Positions 24,637-33,251 of a stretch of DNA of 64,000 nt are shown one piece after another (the stretch's first letter is position 1; every line of letters starts with the position of its first letter). The stretch covers positions 15,907-79,906 of the forward strand of contig JBDTOO010000006.1 of assembly GCA_039933215.1 (NCBI GenBank), written 5' to 3'. This DNA is from JALYUA01 sp039933215. GTDB lineage: Bacteria > Acidobacteriota > Thermoanaerobaculia > UBA5066 > Gp7-AA6. The notes beneath the pieces are model-generated. The model did not search any database. It was not told the DNA's origin and saw only the letters and a program-made list of their open reading frames with translations. The position numbers and the translations under genes are program-made.

Positions 24637-25163
24637 CACCAGTCCTTGTAAGAGGTCCCGTCGATCGCGCGGCCGCTCGAGAGCGAGTAGACGTCGTAGA
24701 CGTTCTGGCCGCCCCAGGCGAACGTCCTGGCGTCGTCCTGGTAGGAGCGCATCCCCCATTCGGGCTTCCTGGTCATCGGGTCGACCGGAATTCGCCGGAG
24801 AAACTTTGCCTTCTTGTCGATCTGGCCGACCACCTTGGCCCCGTCGACGAGCGTCTCGAGGTCGGGGGGATAGCCTTCGGAGCCGAGCTGCGGCGGGATG
24901 AGCCCGGAGTCCGACATCGACTTGTACTTGTCGATGGCGTCCCGCATCATCCGCAGCTGGAACTTGAGCTCGAGCTCGTTTTGCCGCTTGACCGTGTAGC
25001 GGACGACGGGGATCACCATGGTGGTCAGGATCGCCACCATCGCGGCAACGACCGCCAGCTCCACCACCGTGAAGCCGGACCCTCTCCCGGAGGCTCGCGC
25101 GTGGTCCGGAGGCCGCCCGAACGAAGCGCGGCCGAACGGACCGCTTGACCCCATCCCTCTCAT
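24636..25163 (-). CDS. GspG-like pseudopilin, second copy
   Basis: 175 residues. A 30-residue leader ends in G, then FTVVELAVVAAMVAILTTM with Glu at position 5. LEDLV/DPMT-type segments (PPDLETLVDG, RIPVDPMTRKPEWGM) parallel the neighbouring pseudopilin, and both end in DGTxYKDW, so the two genes look like an old duplication. ATG 25163 is preferred because it overlaps the stop of the 31-codon ORF (ATGA); longer in-frame starts would read through duplicated DNA. Its leader GPFGRASFGRPPD matches GPFGRASLGRPSD of that small ORF. Confidence 0.85.
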   Translation of the reverse strand: MRGMGSSGPFGRASFGRPPDHARASGRGSGFTVVELAVVAAMVAILTTMVIPVVRYTVKRQNELELKFQLRMMRDAIDKYKSMSDSGLIPPQLGSEGYPPDLETLVDGAKVVGQIDKKAKFLRRIPVDPMTRKPEWGMRSYQDDARTFAWGGQNVYDVYSLSSGRAIDGTSYKDW

Positions 25164-25272
25164 CGAACGTCCACGGTCGCGGCGGCGAGCCGCGCTCCGT
25201 CCGAAGGCCGCCCGAGCGAAGCGCGGCCGAACGGACCGCCGGACATCCGCCTCATCGAACATCTACCGTCGC
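25104..25272. repeat. imperfect direct repeat of about 77 bases
   Basis: Copy one (25104-25180) and copy two (25199-25272) share a nearly identical 41-base block (25104-25144 and 25199-25239, two mismatches), a variable 11-14-base spacer, and a 22-base block at 25159-25180 and 25251-25272 with a few mismatches. The junction of secretin end and pilin start has been duplicated. Confidence 0.85.
25160..25255 (-). CDS. 31-codon ORF made by tandem duplication
   Basis: The ORF begins with ATG 25255, overlapping the secretin stop (ATGA), and ends in a TGA overlapping ATG 25163 of the pilin gene. Its C-terminus ATVDVR repeats the last residues of the secretin and its N-terminus repeats the pilin leader, so it is the product of the duplicated segment. 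It may only serve translational coupling; no independent function is claimed. Confidence 0.5.
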   Translation of the reverse strand: MRRMSGGPFGRASLGRPSDGARLAAATVDVR

Positions 25273-27621
25273 CTCGGCGAAGTCCGCGGAGGACCCGTTG
25301 CGCTCGAAGGCGAGCCGCGACTGGCCCGCCTTGACGCCCTGAATGACGACCTCGGCGATCGCGCGCGTCCCCGTGAGCGACATCGGACCCGGCATCTGCA
25401 CGACGATACGGTCCGCCTGGACGCTCGCCTCCCCGACGCCCCCCTCGGGCAGGATCGTCCGCACGCCGACGACCCGCACGAACGCCGGGTCGAAGCGCAC
25501 CGTCACCGACGCGTTGGCCGCTCCATCCTGCCCCGTGGCGCGGACGAGCACCGAGCGCTGCTCGCCCGGCGTCAGGGCGATCGTGCCCGGGGCGAAATCG
25601 AAGGCGAGCCCGCTCTGGGCGGCGGAGTCGGTGACGGCCAACGCGGCGGCGCTCTCGCGCGAAGCGACCTCGGCGGCGGCGCCCTGGCGCGACGCACCCT
25701 GCGGGACCGGAGCCGGCCCCGGAGTGGGCTGCGGCGGAATGCTCTGCCGGGGCGAGAACGGGTTGCTCGGAGCGCTCGAGGGAGCCAGGTTCTGCGGCGC
25801 GGGCAGAGCCCCCGCGGGATTCGGCACCGGCACCGAGCGGGGCGCCGGAGGCTCGCGCCGCAGGTCGAACGGCCCCGACCCCCCGGGCGACTCGATCCGC
25901 GGCGAGCCCTGGTACGAGATGTTGGAGTCCGTGCCGACGTAGACGGGCGTCAGGTCTTCCTCCGTCACGTCCGGGATGCGGACGATGTGCGGGGTCAGCG
26001 TCAGGACAAGGTCCGTCGTCTGCTGTCCCCGGGACTTGTTCGAGAAGAGCCGGCCCAGGATCGGAACGTCGCCGAAGAACGGAACCGTCGTGTTGCTGCG
26101 GCTCTTGTCGGTGCGGAAGAGGCCGGCGAGAAAATTCGTCTCCCCGTCCCGGAGGCGGATGTTGGACGAGATCGTCCGCGTGCCGATCGTCGGCTGCTTC
26201 TGGCCGCCGAAGTCGACCGGCGCTCCGAGCTGGGAGACCTCGAGCGTCAGCTTGAGGGTGACTTCCTTGTTGTGGTGGACGCGCGGCTCGACCTCGATCT
26301 TGATCCCGACGTCCTGATACTGGAACGACGTCACAGGGACGATGCTGCTCCCGACGACGTTCGCCGTGTTGAAGGTCGTCGTCGGAATCGGGATCTTGTC
26401 GCCGATGACGAGCTGGGCCTTCTGACCCTCGGAGATGCGGAGCTGGGGCTTGGCGAGAAGCTCGGACTCGCTGTTGTTCTTGATGAAGTTGTAGGTGACG
26501 GTGGGAATCGTGAAGCCGAAGGAGCGGATCGAGAGCTGGCGCAGCTGATCCCACGTGAACGCTCCCCCGCTCGTGCCGGATGCTCCGGGCAGGGTGACGC
26601 CGAGGTCCGTCGTCCCTCCCGGCGCCGGAATGCTGGCGCCCACGCTGTACGGCGAGAGGAGCAGGCCGATGTCCGTCGCCTTCGTCGTGTTGATCTGGAG
26701 GAGCTCGACGTCGATCACCACCTCGGCGAGCTGCTTGTCGTTCTGGTCGACGATCTTCTCCGCGATGGCGACTTTGTCGGCCGTGTCGCGCAGCGTGATC
26801 GAGTTCTCCGCCTTGTTGATCGAGATGCGCGTCGTCTGGAGAAGGGACCGCAGGGCGTTGCTGACCTCCGTGACGTCCCCGTTCGACAGGAAGAAGGTCC
26901 GGATGACGAGGTCCTCGTAGGTCTTGCGGTTCTGCGGGGTGTCGGCGGCGATCAGGAACGTCTTCTCGTCGATGACCTTGTAGAAGTGGTTCTCCTGCCG
27001 CATCAGCGTCTCGAGCGCCGTCAGGAACGGGATGTTGGTCAGGACGATTGAGACGTTCTCGTCCTTCAACTGGGGGTCGAAGATCACGTTGATGCCGGCG
27101 GCGAGCGCGAGCGACTGGTAGATCTGCTTGATCGGTTTCGGCTGCGGGAAGTTCAGGTTGATCGGGCGGTCGCTCGTCGGCTCGAGCTGCGGCGCGCGCG
27201 CCCGCGCTCCCCGCGTGTTGCGCTTGGCCGTCTGCATCCGGGTCTCGCTGGTCCGCTCGGCGATCGCCTTCGCCGCCTCGTCTCTCGCCTTCGCGAGCTC
27301 GTTCTCCGCGTAGTGGTTCGTGGGGTCGAGCGCGATTGTCTGCTCGAGCTCGACGACCGCGAGCTCCGGCTGACCCGAATTGCGGTAGATCTTGCCGCGC
27401 TCGAAGTGGACGTGCGAAGCCTTGCGCTTGACGTTCTGAAGGGAGATCTGGTACCGGGAGTTCGTCGGATCGAGCTCCAGGGCCTGCGCGTACTTCAGGA
27501 CGGCCAGGTCCCAGTGCGACATGGTCTCTTCCTCCCTCGCTTCGCGAAACGCGCGCGAGCTCGTACAGGCGACCCCGACGAGCAGAAGGAGGAGGAGACA
27601 GGTTCTCTTGGCGAGGTTCAT
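25252..27621 (-). CDS. secretin (GspD/PilQ-like) with TPR and C-terminal cohesin-like domain
   Basis: 789 residues from ATG 27621, which gives a classic lipoprotein signal (LLLLLLVGVAC, Cys19) and has AAGGGTGA upstream. ATG 27660, overlapping the previous stop, would add 13 residues. Order: TPR-type repeats (about 35-110), an STN/N0 domain (about 165-230), secretin N-domains, and the secretin core with signature VPFFGDVPILGRLF and end VLTLTPHIVR. A proline-rich linker and a C-terminal domain of about 125 residues (TPGEQRSVLVRATG, DPAFVRVVGV) resembling a cohesin/Ig-type fold follow. It forms the outer-membrane pore of the machine encoded by the neighbouring genes. The extra C-terminal domain is uncommon in model T2SS and T4P secretins. 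Confidence 0.92.
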   Translation of the reverse strand: MNLAKRTCLLLLLLVGVACTSSRAFREAREEETMSHWDLAVLKYAQALELDPTNSRYQISLQNVKRKASHVHFERGKIYRNSGQPELAVVELEQTIALDPTNHYAENELAKARDEAAKAIAERTSETRMQTAKRNTRGARARAPQLEPTSDRPINLNFPQPKPIKQIYQSLALAAGINVIFDPQLKDENVSIVLTNIPFLTALETLMRQENHFYKVIDEKTFLIAADTPQNRKTYEDLVIRTFFLSNGDVTEVSNALRSLLQTTRISINKAENSITLRDTADKVAIAEKIVDQNDKQLAEVVIDVELLQINTTKATDIGLLLSPYSVGASIPAPGGTTDLGVTLPGASGTSGGAFTWDQLRQLSIRSFGFTIPTVTYNFIKNNSESELLAKPQLRISEGQKAQLVIGDKIPIPTTTFNTANVVGSSIVPVTSFQYQDVGIKIEVEPRVHHNKEVTLKLTLEVSQLGAPVDFGGQKQPTIGTRTISSNIRLRDGETNFLAGLFRTDKSRSNTTVPFFGDVPILGRLFSNKSRGQQTTDLVLTLTPHIVRIPDVTEEDLTPVYVGTDSNISYQGSPRIESPGGSGPFDLRREPPAPRSVPVPNPAGALPAPQNLAPSSAPSNPFSPRQSIPPQPTPGPAPVPQGASRQGAAAEVASRESAAALAVTDSAAQSGLAFDFAPGTIALTPGEQRSVLVRATGQDGAANASVTVRFDPAFVRVVGVRTILPEGGVGEASVQADRIVVQMPGPMSLTGTRAIAEVVIQGVKAGQSRLAFERNGSSADFAEATVDVR

Positions 27622-27656
27622 GCGGTCACCCTTTTTCCGGTTGGCCGGCGTTTTCG

Positions 27657-28283
27657 TCATGGCGCGATCCCGATCCGGCGGGTCTCGGTGGGCGCGAACC
27701 CGACGAAGCCCACGTCGATCGACTCGTAATTGACGCGGCGCAGAATGAAGCGGTCGAACACCACGTCGCCCGCGCGGGCGTTCAAGATCTGCTCCCCGAG
27801 GAGAAGCACCGCGATCGGCCGCTCTTTCGGACCGAACGTTCCGATGAACTTGAACGACACGTCGGGCGGCGCGGGCGTGGGCGTCGGGGGGGGCGGCGGG
27901 AGCGGTCCGACGAACTCGGCGCTTCCGGCCGAAGGGGGAGGCGGCGGTGCCCGGGTCGGGGGCGGCGGCGGAACGGGCGTCGGCGGTCGCAGATCGAACA
28001 GGTTTCGGCCGGTCGGACCCTCGACGCGGGAGCGCTGCGGGTCGAGATCCTTCGTCGTGACGATCGGGACCTCGTCGGGGTTCGTGGTCTTCTCGTCGGG
28101 CCGCGCCGCGGCGCGGGGGCCCGGACGCTCGTCTTCCGGAGAGCCCGCGGCGGCAGGACGCCGGGCCGCGGGGGGAGCGCCCGCGGCGGGCCCCGAGCGC
28201 CACTTCGCCACGAACAGAACGAGCAGGACCGCCGCGACGATGAAGGCGTAGAGCTGTCCGCGCGTCCCGATAGTCAGTTTCAT
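27657..28283 (-). CDS. PilP/GspC-like inner-membrane-to-secretin connector
   Basis: 208 residues: one N-terminal membrane helix (LYAFIVAAVLLVLFVAKW), an alanine/proline-rich linker with long proline runs (about 100-140), and a small C-terminal beta domain (VSFKFIGTFGPKERPIAVLL) like the homology region of GspC/PilP. Such proteins tie the inner-membrane platform to the secretin. It overlaps PilO-like (ATGA) upstream and sits directly before the secretin gene, the usual pilP-pilQ order. Confidence 0.8.
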   Translation of the reverse strand: MKLTIGTRGQLYAFIVAAVLLVLFVAKWRSGPAAGAPPAARRPAAAGSPEDERPGPRAAARPDEKTTNPDEVPIVTTKDLDPQRSRVEGPTGRNLFDLRPPTPVPPPPPTRAPPPPPSAGSAEFVGPLPPPPPTPTPAPPDVSFKFIGTFGPKERPIAVLLLGEQILNARAGDVVFDRFILRRVNYESIDVGFVGFAPTETRRIGIAP

Positions 28284-28873
28284 CGCCGCACCCCGGCGGG
28301 TGCGACCGCGGCGCGCGGCGCGGCGTCCTCCCCGGCGAAATACGTCGCCAGGCTCATGCGCACCTGGACGGAGCCCGGAATGTCCTGGTCCCGCTGCAGG
28401 CCGACCTCGCGCACCACGAGCCAGCGGCGCCCGGACTCGATGGCCGCGAGAAGCTCCTTGAACTGCGCGTAGTCGTTGCGGAAGCTGAAGTTGATCCGCA
28501 TCTCCATCAGGGGGAGGTCCGGGACCGCGCCGGTCGAGTAGCCGATCTGAGCGGGAGCGACTCCGTTCTTACGGAGCACCGCGTGCAGCTCCTCGACGAC
28601 GGCAGCGAGGGTCTCGCGCCGAGAACCGATGCGACGGCCGTAGAACTCGTCGATCGCGGATGAGACCTGGGAGAGCCGGTCGCGCTGCGCGGCGAGCTTC
28701 GCGGCTTCCTGCTCGCGCGACTCGACCTCGCGGGTCAGGGCGACGCGCCGCTCCTCCATGCCGTCCTTGCGATCGCCCGCGGTCGAGCGATACCAGAGGT
28801 AGAAGCCCAGGTTGGCCGCGAGCAGGATGCCCGCGAGAAGGAGCCACCCCGCCCGCTTCCGCCAGGCGCTCAT
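28280..28873 (-). CDS. pilO: PilO-like platform protein
   Basis: 197 residues: a membrane helix (GWLLLAGILLAANLGFYLWY), a coiled coil (about 40-95) and a ferredoxin-like domain with LPLMEMRINFSFRNDYAQFK and LEAIESG-like LAAIESGRRWLVV segments typical of PilO. It forms the periplasmic alignment complex with PilN and PilP. ATG 28873 overlaps the PilN-like stop. Confidence 0.85.
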   Translation of the reverse strand: MSAWRKRAGWLLLAGILLAANLGFYLWYRSTAGDRKDGMEERRVALTREVESREQEAAKLAAQRDRLSQVSSAIDEFYGRRIGSRRETLAAVVEELHAVLRKNGVAPAQIGYSTGAVPDLPLMEMRINFSFRNDYAQFKELLAAIESGRRWLVVREVGLQRDQDIPGSVQVRMSLATYFAGEDAAPRAAVAPAGVRR

Positions 28874-29490
28874 CGCGCCCTCCCGAGGGGCCGGGGGTCG
28901 ACCGCCGCCGGGGCGTTCGACGCATCGGGGGTGCGGTAGCGCAGCTGCAGCTCGAAGGAGTACCCCTCGGGCGCTCCGCCTTCGGGCGTGCTCTCCGAGC
29001 GCAGGTCGACGGCGCCGAAGAGAGGGTCGCGCGAGAGCGCGGCGATGGTGCGGACGATGGCGTCGGGGGCGCGTCCGATCAACGAAATGTCGAGAGAGGT
29101 CGCGCCGTTCTCGTCGAATCGCGGCGAAAGTCGGATCACCCGCACGTCGGAGGGCAGCGTGCGCTCGAGCCGGGCGAGGAGGCCGCTCCAGGAGAAGCGT
29201 CTTTCGGCGACGAGCTTCAGGAGGCCGCGGCTCTCCTGGGCGAGCGTCGAGACCTTGTAGTTGTTCAGCGCGGCGCGCGATTCCTCGGCGCCGCGGGACG
29301 CCCGCTCCCGCCGGGCATCCAGGGACTCGATCTGCCGGGCCGTCCCCTCGATCTCCCGATGGAATCCGACCCACTGCCGGAGATTCGCCGCCAGAAGAAG
29401 GACCGCCAGCGCGAACGCCGCGGCGAGGGAGAAGAGCACGGGGCGCTCGTCCCGGAACGGCCGCCGCGAGAAATTGAACGTCCTCGCCAC
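28870..29490 (-). CDS. pilN: PilN-like platform protein
   Basis: 206 residues, GTG start 2 bases after the PilM-like stop. It has the short cytoplasmic NFSRRPF motif (the PilM-binding NLLP-type segment), one membrane helix (LFSLAAAFALAVLLLAANL), a coiled coil and a ferredoxin-like domain (RVIRLSPRFDENGATSLDISL). It bridges cytoplasmic PilM and periplasmic PilO. Confidence 0.85.
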   Translation of the reverse strand: MARTFNFSRRPFRDERPVLFSLAAAFALAVLLLAANLRQWVGFHREIEGTARQIESLDARRERASRGAEESRAALNNYKVSTLAQESRGLLKLVAERRFSWSGLLARLERTLPSDVRVIRLSPRFDENGATSLDISLIGRAPDAIVRTIAALSRDPLFGAVDLRSESTPEGGAPEGYSFELQLRYRTPDASNAPAAVDPRPLGRAR

Positions 29491-29492
29491 GG

Positions 29493-30416
29493 TCAGTTCC
29501 TTCCGAGCACCGCGGCGAACGCGGGGAGGAGCTCGGGCCTCTGCGCGATGCGTTCGTCGAACGTCCCGTCCGCCTCGAAGAAGCGGCCCCCGAGCGGCTC
29601 TAGGCGGGCGGGGAATGCGTCGGCGGAGAGCGGGTTGCCGTGGAGGCTGTCGTGGACGTAGACGGCCGAGAGGCCCGGGCCCCGCAGTTTCTCGGTGTAG
29701 TAGGAGAGCGAGAGGCGGACCTCCTGCTCGTGGTCGCCGTCGTCCTCGTCCGCGGGCCGCTGTCGGAAGAAGACGGGGGTGCCGTCTCGGGCGATCAGGA
29801 ACACGAACGACTCGGCGCTCCTGTGGAGGAGGCCGTAGTCCCCCTTCGACCGCGCGCCGAGAAGGGGCGCCAGGCCCTCGTAGAGGGCGAGCGAGGCGGG
29901 CTCGAGGACCCCGACCCGGACTCCGGCCGCCTCGAAGGAATCCTCGATCGAGCGCAGCGTATCGGCCGGCGTCGCGGCGACCAACACGCGGCGCGCGCTG
30001 TCCGGGCCCGCGCCGGTCATCTCCCGGAATGCAACGGAGAGCTCCGCGGTGACGCCGGGCAGGAGCTTCTTCAGCTTCCACTGGACCATGTCGCGCGCGG
30101 CGTCGTCGGAATCGGGCAGCGCCTCCATCTCGAGCGGCAGGATGCGAGCCCACGAGTCGGGGAACAGGACGGACGCGCGGGTCAGGCGCCCCTCGGCCAG
30201 TCGGCGCCCGGCCTCGACGGCCTGGGCGATCGCCTCCCGGGTGAAGATCGGCGTCCCGGAGGAGCCCGCGCCCACCGTGTTCGGCGGGTACGCGAAGTTG
30301 CGCCACTGCGAGAACCCGCGCGGGGGATCGCGCCGGACGCCCGCGTAGGTGACACCGCCCGCGAGGAGGCAGAACACGTGCGGAGGCACGACGGGACGGA
30401 GGAAAGGGATCTTCAT
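29493..30416 (-). CDS. pilM: PilM/GspL-like cytoplasmic ATPase-fold protein
   Basis: 307 residues, shorter than typical PilM. Segments such as LTRASVLFPDSWARILPLEM, DMVQWKLKKLLPG and VLEPASLALYEGLAPLL match the actin-like PilM/GspL fold. It is encoded between GspE and PilN, the expected place for a protein docking the platform to the ATPase. ATG 30416 overlaps the GspE stop by one base. Confidence 0.8.
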   Translation of the reverse strand: MKIPFLRPVVPPHVFCLLAGGVTYAGVRRDPPRGFSQWRNFAYPPNTVGAGSSGTPIFTREAIAQAVEAGRRLAEGRLTRASVLFPDSWARILPLEMEALPDSDDAARDMVQWKLKKLLPGVTAELSVAFREMTGAGPDSARRVLVAATPADTLRSIEDSFEAAGVRVGVLEPASLALYEGLAPLLGARSKGDYGLLHRSAESFVFLIARDGTPVFFRQRPADEDDGDHEQEVRLSLSYYTEKLRGPGLSAVYVHDSLHGNPLSADAFPARLEPLGGRFFEADGTFDERIAQRPELLPAFAAVLGRN

Positions 30417-32029
30417 CAGTCGACGAAGGTGACCTTGTTGATTTCCTTGAGAGTCGTCCAGCCCTCGGCGACCTTCGCGAGCGCGGCGTCCCGGAGAAAC
30501 GCCATCCCCTCTTCCTTCGCCGCCCGCTTGATCTCCGCGGCGGGGCGCCGCTCGAGGATCAGTCCGCGGATGCGGTCGGAGAGATCGAGGAGCTCGGCGA
30601 TCGCCATCCGGCCGTGGAACCCCGTCCCGTCGCACTCGAGGCAGCCCTTCCCCTCGTAGAACACCTGGCCCTTCACGGCGGCGGGGTCGATCCCCGACGC
30701 CCGGATCTCCTCCGGCAAAACCTCTACGGCCTCGCGGCAGTGGACGCAGATCTTGCGGACCAGGCGCTGCGCGAGGATGCAGTTCAAGGCGGACACGAAG
30801 TTGTAGAGGTCGACCTTCATGTTCAGGAACCGTCCGAGGACGTCGACGACGTTGTTGGCGTGGACGGTCGTGAACACGAGGTGCCCCGTCAGGGCGGACT
30901 GGACCGCGATCTGCGCCGTCTCCTCGTCGCGGATCTCTCCCACCATGATCTTGTCTGGGTCGTGCCGCAGGATCGACCGCAGACCGCGGGCAAACGTCAG
31001 CCCCTTCTTCTCGTTGACGGGGATCTGCGTGATCCCGCGGAGCTGGTACTCGACGGGATCCTCGATCGTCACGATCTTGTCCTCGACGCTCTGGATCTCG
31101 GAAAGGCAGGCGTAGAGAGTCGTCGTCTTGCCCGAGCCGGTGGGCCCGGTGACGAGCACCATTCCGTAGGGCTCCCGAATGAACTTCCGCAGCTTCTTCT
31201 TCGTCTCCGCATCGAAACCCAGGACCTCGAGGTTCAGGCTCTTGAACTCGGCGTTGGCCGATTCCTTGTCCAGGATCCGGATGACGGCGTCCTCTCCGTG
31301 GACCGTGGGCATGATCGACACGCGGAAGTCGATCGTCCGCCCGCGGACCCGCAGCTTGAAGCGCCCGTCCTGCGGGATGCGTTTCTCCGCGATGTCGAGC
31401 TCGGACATGACCTTGATGCGCGAAATGATCGTGCCGTGGTGGCGCTTGTCGATGGGATCCATCGCCTGGTACAGCACCCCGTCGATGCGGTACTTGATGA
31501 GGACGACGTTCTCCTGCGTCTCGATATGGATGTCCGAGGCGCGCCGCTGGATGGCGTTGAAGAGGATGGAGTCCACGAGCTTGATGATCGGAGACGCGTC
31601 CTGCGTGATCCGGTCGATCGTCAGCGTCTCCTCGCCCTCCTCGTCCTCCGAGACCAGCTGCATCCGGAAGTCTTCCGTCGCCTCGTCTAAGACCCGCTGG
31701 GAGGACTCGCTCTTCTGCAGGATGTCGTTGATCGCGGTCCGGCTGCCGACCTTCAGCCGCAGGGGGACCCCGATCAAGAGCTCGAGCTCGTCCAACCGCA
31801 CGACGTCCGTCGGATCGGCGCAGATGACCGTCATCGTCTTTTCGGTCCGTGACTCGGGAACGAACTGGTAGCGCAGCATCCACTCGACCGGGATCGACCG
31901 GAACAGGTCCGGATCGACGCGGAAGAGGGTGAGGTCCACGAACGGCAGGCCCAGCCTCTCGGCCATGGCGGCGGGCGCCTCGGCGTCGGCGACCAGCGTC
32001 GTGCTTCCGTTTCCATACTGTTTCGCCAT
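30416..32029 (-). CDS. gspE: type II secretion/pilus assembly ATPase GspE
   Basis: 537 residues. It has an N-terminal MshEN-like domain (about 20-130), then the secretion ATPase: Walker A GPTGSGKTTTLY, Asp box TIEDPVEYQL, Walker B HDPDKIMVGEIRDEET and His box TGHLVFTTVHANN. A zinc module with two CxxC pairs (CVHC, CLEC) lies near the C-terminus. It powers pseudopilus assembly. ATG 32029 is the start; longer in-frame extension overlaps GspF out of frame. It is distinct from the PilB encoded at 44 kb. Confidence 0.94.
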   Translation of the reverse strand: MAKQYGNGSTTLVADAEAPAAMAERLGLPFVDLTLFRVDPDLFRSIPVEWMLRYQFVPESRTEKTMTVICADPTDVVRLDELELLIGVPLRLKVGSRTAINDILQKSESSQRVLDEATEDFRMQLVSEDEEGEETLTIDRITQDASPIIKLVDSILFNAIQRRASDIHIETQENVVLIKYRIDGVLYQAMDPIDKRHHGTIISRIKVMSELDIAEKRIPQDGRFKLRVRGRTIDFRVSIMPTVHGEDAVIRILDKESANAEFKSLNLEVLGFDAETKKKLRKFIREPYGMVLVTGPTGSGKTTTLYACLSEIQSVEDKIVTIEDPVEYQLRGITQIPVNEKKGLTFARGLRSILRHDPDKIMVGEIRDEETAQIAVQSALTGHLVFTTVHANNVVDVLGRFLNMKVDLYNFVSALNCILAQRLVRKICVHCREAVEVLPEEIRASGIDPAAVKGQVFYEGKGCLECDGTGFHGRMAIAELLDLSDRIRGLILERRPAAEIKRAAKEEGMAFLRDAALAKVAEGWTTLKEINKVTFVD

Positions 32030-32031
32030 GT

Positions 32032-33249
32032 TCACCCCTTGATCTGAGACATGATCCGGAAGATCGGCAGATACACCGACAGCAGGATCGTCATGATCAC
32101 GCCACCCATGATGACCAGGATGGCGGGCTCCACGAAGGAGATTACCCTCGCGAGCAGCATGTCGATCTCTTCGTCGTAGAAGTCGGAGACCGACGAGAGC
32201 ATTTCCTCGAGGGCTCCGGACATCTCGCCGACCTTGATCATCTCGATCGTCAGGTTCGTGAAGATCCCCGTCGCCTCGAGGGCGCGCCACAGCTCGCCGC
32301 CCTCCCGCACGCGCCCGACGACGCTCGCGACCCGGCGCGACACGAACCGGTTGCCGATCGCCTCCGAGGCGTTCTCGAGCGCGGGCACCAGAGGCGTTCC
32401 TCCGCCGAGAAGCGTCCCCAGGCTGCGCGTGAACTGGGTGATCGCGAAGCGGCGAAGGATGCCGCCGACGACGGGAACGCGGAGCAGCACCGCGTCGCGG
32501 ACGTCGCGGCCCGACGCAGACTTGAGCCAGCGGGTCCCGAAAAACCCCACGATGGCGAGGGCCGCGGCGATCACGACCACGTTGCGGCGCAGGAACGTCG
32601 CGATCCCGATGACGACCTGGGTGAGCATCGGAAGGTCGGCGTTGAAGTCGGTGAAGAACTCGGAGAAGCGCGGGATGACGAACGTCATCAGGATCCCGAT
32701 CAGGACCGCGGACAGGGCGATCAGGATCGCCGGGTAGACGAGGGTCGATCCGACCTTTCGCGAGAGGGCCATGACGGTCTTCTGGTACTTGAGATACCGG
32801 CGCAGCACGGCTTCGATCTCGCCGCTCTTCTCGCCCGCCTTGAGAGAGGTCCAGTAGAGCCGGGGAAACGCGTCGCCCTGCGCGGCGAAAGCGTCCGAGA
32901 GCGACGAGCCGGAATTGATCCGGTCGCGGATGTCCGCGAGGATCCGCCGCAGCGTCGGGCTCTCCTGGCGTTCGAGGAGGATCTCGAAAGAGTGCACGAC
33001 CGGCAGTCCGGCCTTGAGCAGCGCGATCATTTCCTGATTGAAGATGAGGAAGTCGCGCATCTTGACGCGGCCGCGGGCCCGCCGGTGCGTGCGGCCGGCG
33101 AGCGTCATCCCGCCCTCGCGGCGGACGTCGAACACGTGGCCGCCGCGCCGCTCGATCTCGCGCCGCGCCCCCGCCGCGTCTCCGGCCGAGATCGCCTCCT
33201 CGGCGACGGAGCCGTCCGGCCATCCGATCTTGATCGAGAACTGCGGCAT
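32032..33249 (-). CDS. gspF: GspF/PilC-type inner-membrane platform protein
   Basis: 405 residues with two repeats of the T2SSF domain, each with membrane helices (PAILIALSAVLIGILMTFVI, and PAILVIMGGVIMTILLSVYL at the end). Motifs such as FNQEMIALLKAGLPVVHSFE and LKAGEKSGEIEAVLRRYLKY / KVGEMSGALEEML are diagnostic. It is the membrane rotor for GspE. Confidence 0.94.
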   Translation of the reverse strand: MPQFSIKIGWPDGSVAEEAISAGDAAGARREIERRGGHVFDVRREGGMTLAGRTHRRARGRVKMRDFLIFNQEMIALLKAGLPVVHSFEILLERQESPTLRRILADIRDRINSGSSLSDAFAAQGDAFPRLYWTSLKAGEKSGEIEAVLRRYLKYQKTVMALSRKVGSTLVYPAILIALSAVLIGILMTFVIPRFSEFFTDFNADLPMLTQVVIGIATFLRRNVVVIAAALAIVGFFGTRWLKSASGRDVRDAVLLRVPVVGGILRRFAITQFTRSLGTLLGGGTPLVPALENASEAIGNRFVSRRVASVVGRVREGGELWRALEATGIFTNLTIEMIKVGEMSGALEEMLSSVSDFYDEEIDMLLARVISFVEPAILVIMGGVIMTILLSVYLPIFRIMSQIKG

Positions 33250-33251
33250 CG

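Noticed and set aside
25104..25272. Insertion sequence remnant
   Set aside because: The repeat copies are pieces of the two flanking genes with no transposase or terminal inverted repeat, so simple tandem duplication is enough.
27880..28010. Proline-rich stretch in the PilP/GspC-like protein as a separate gene or frameshift
   Set aside because: It is in frame between a membrane helix and a GspC-like domain; such linkers are normal in this family.
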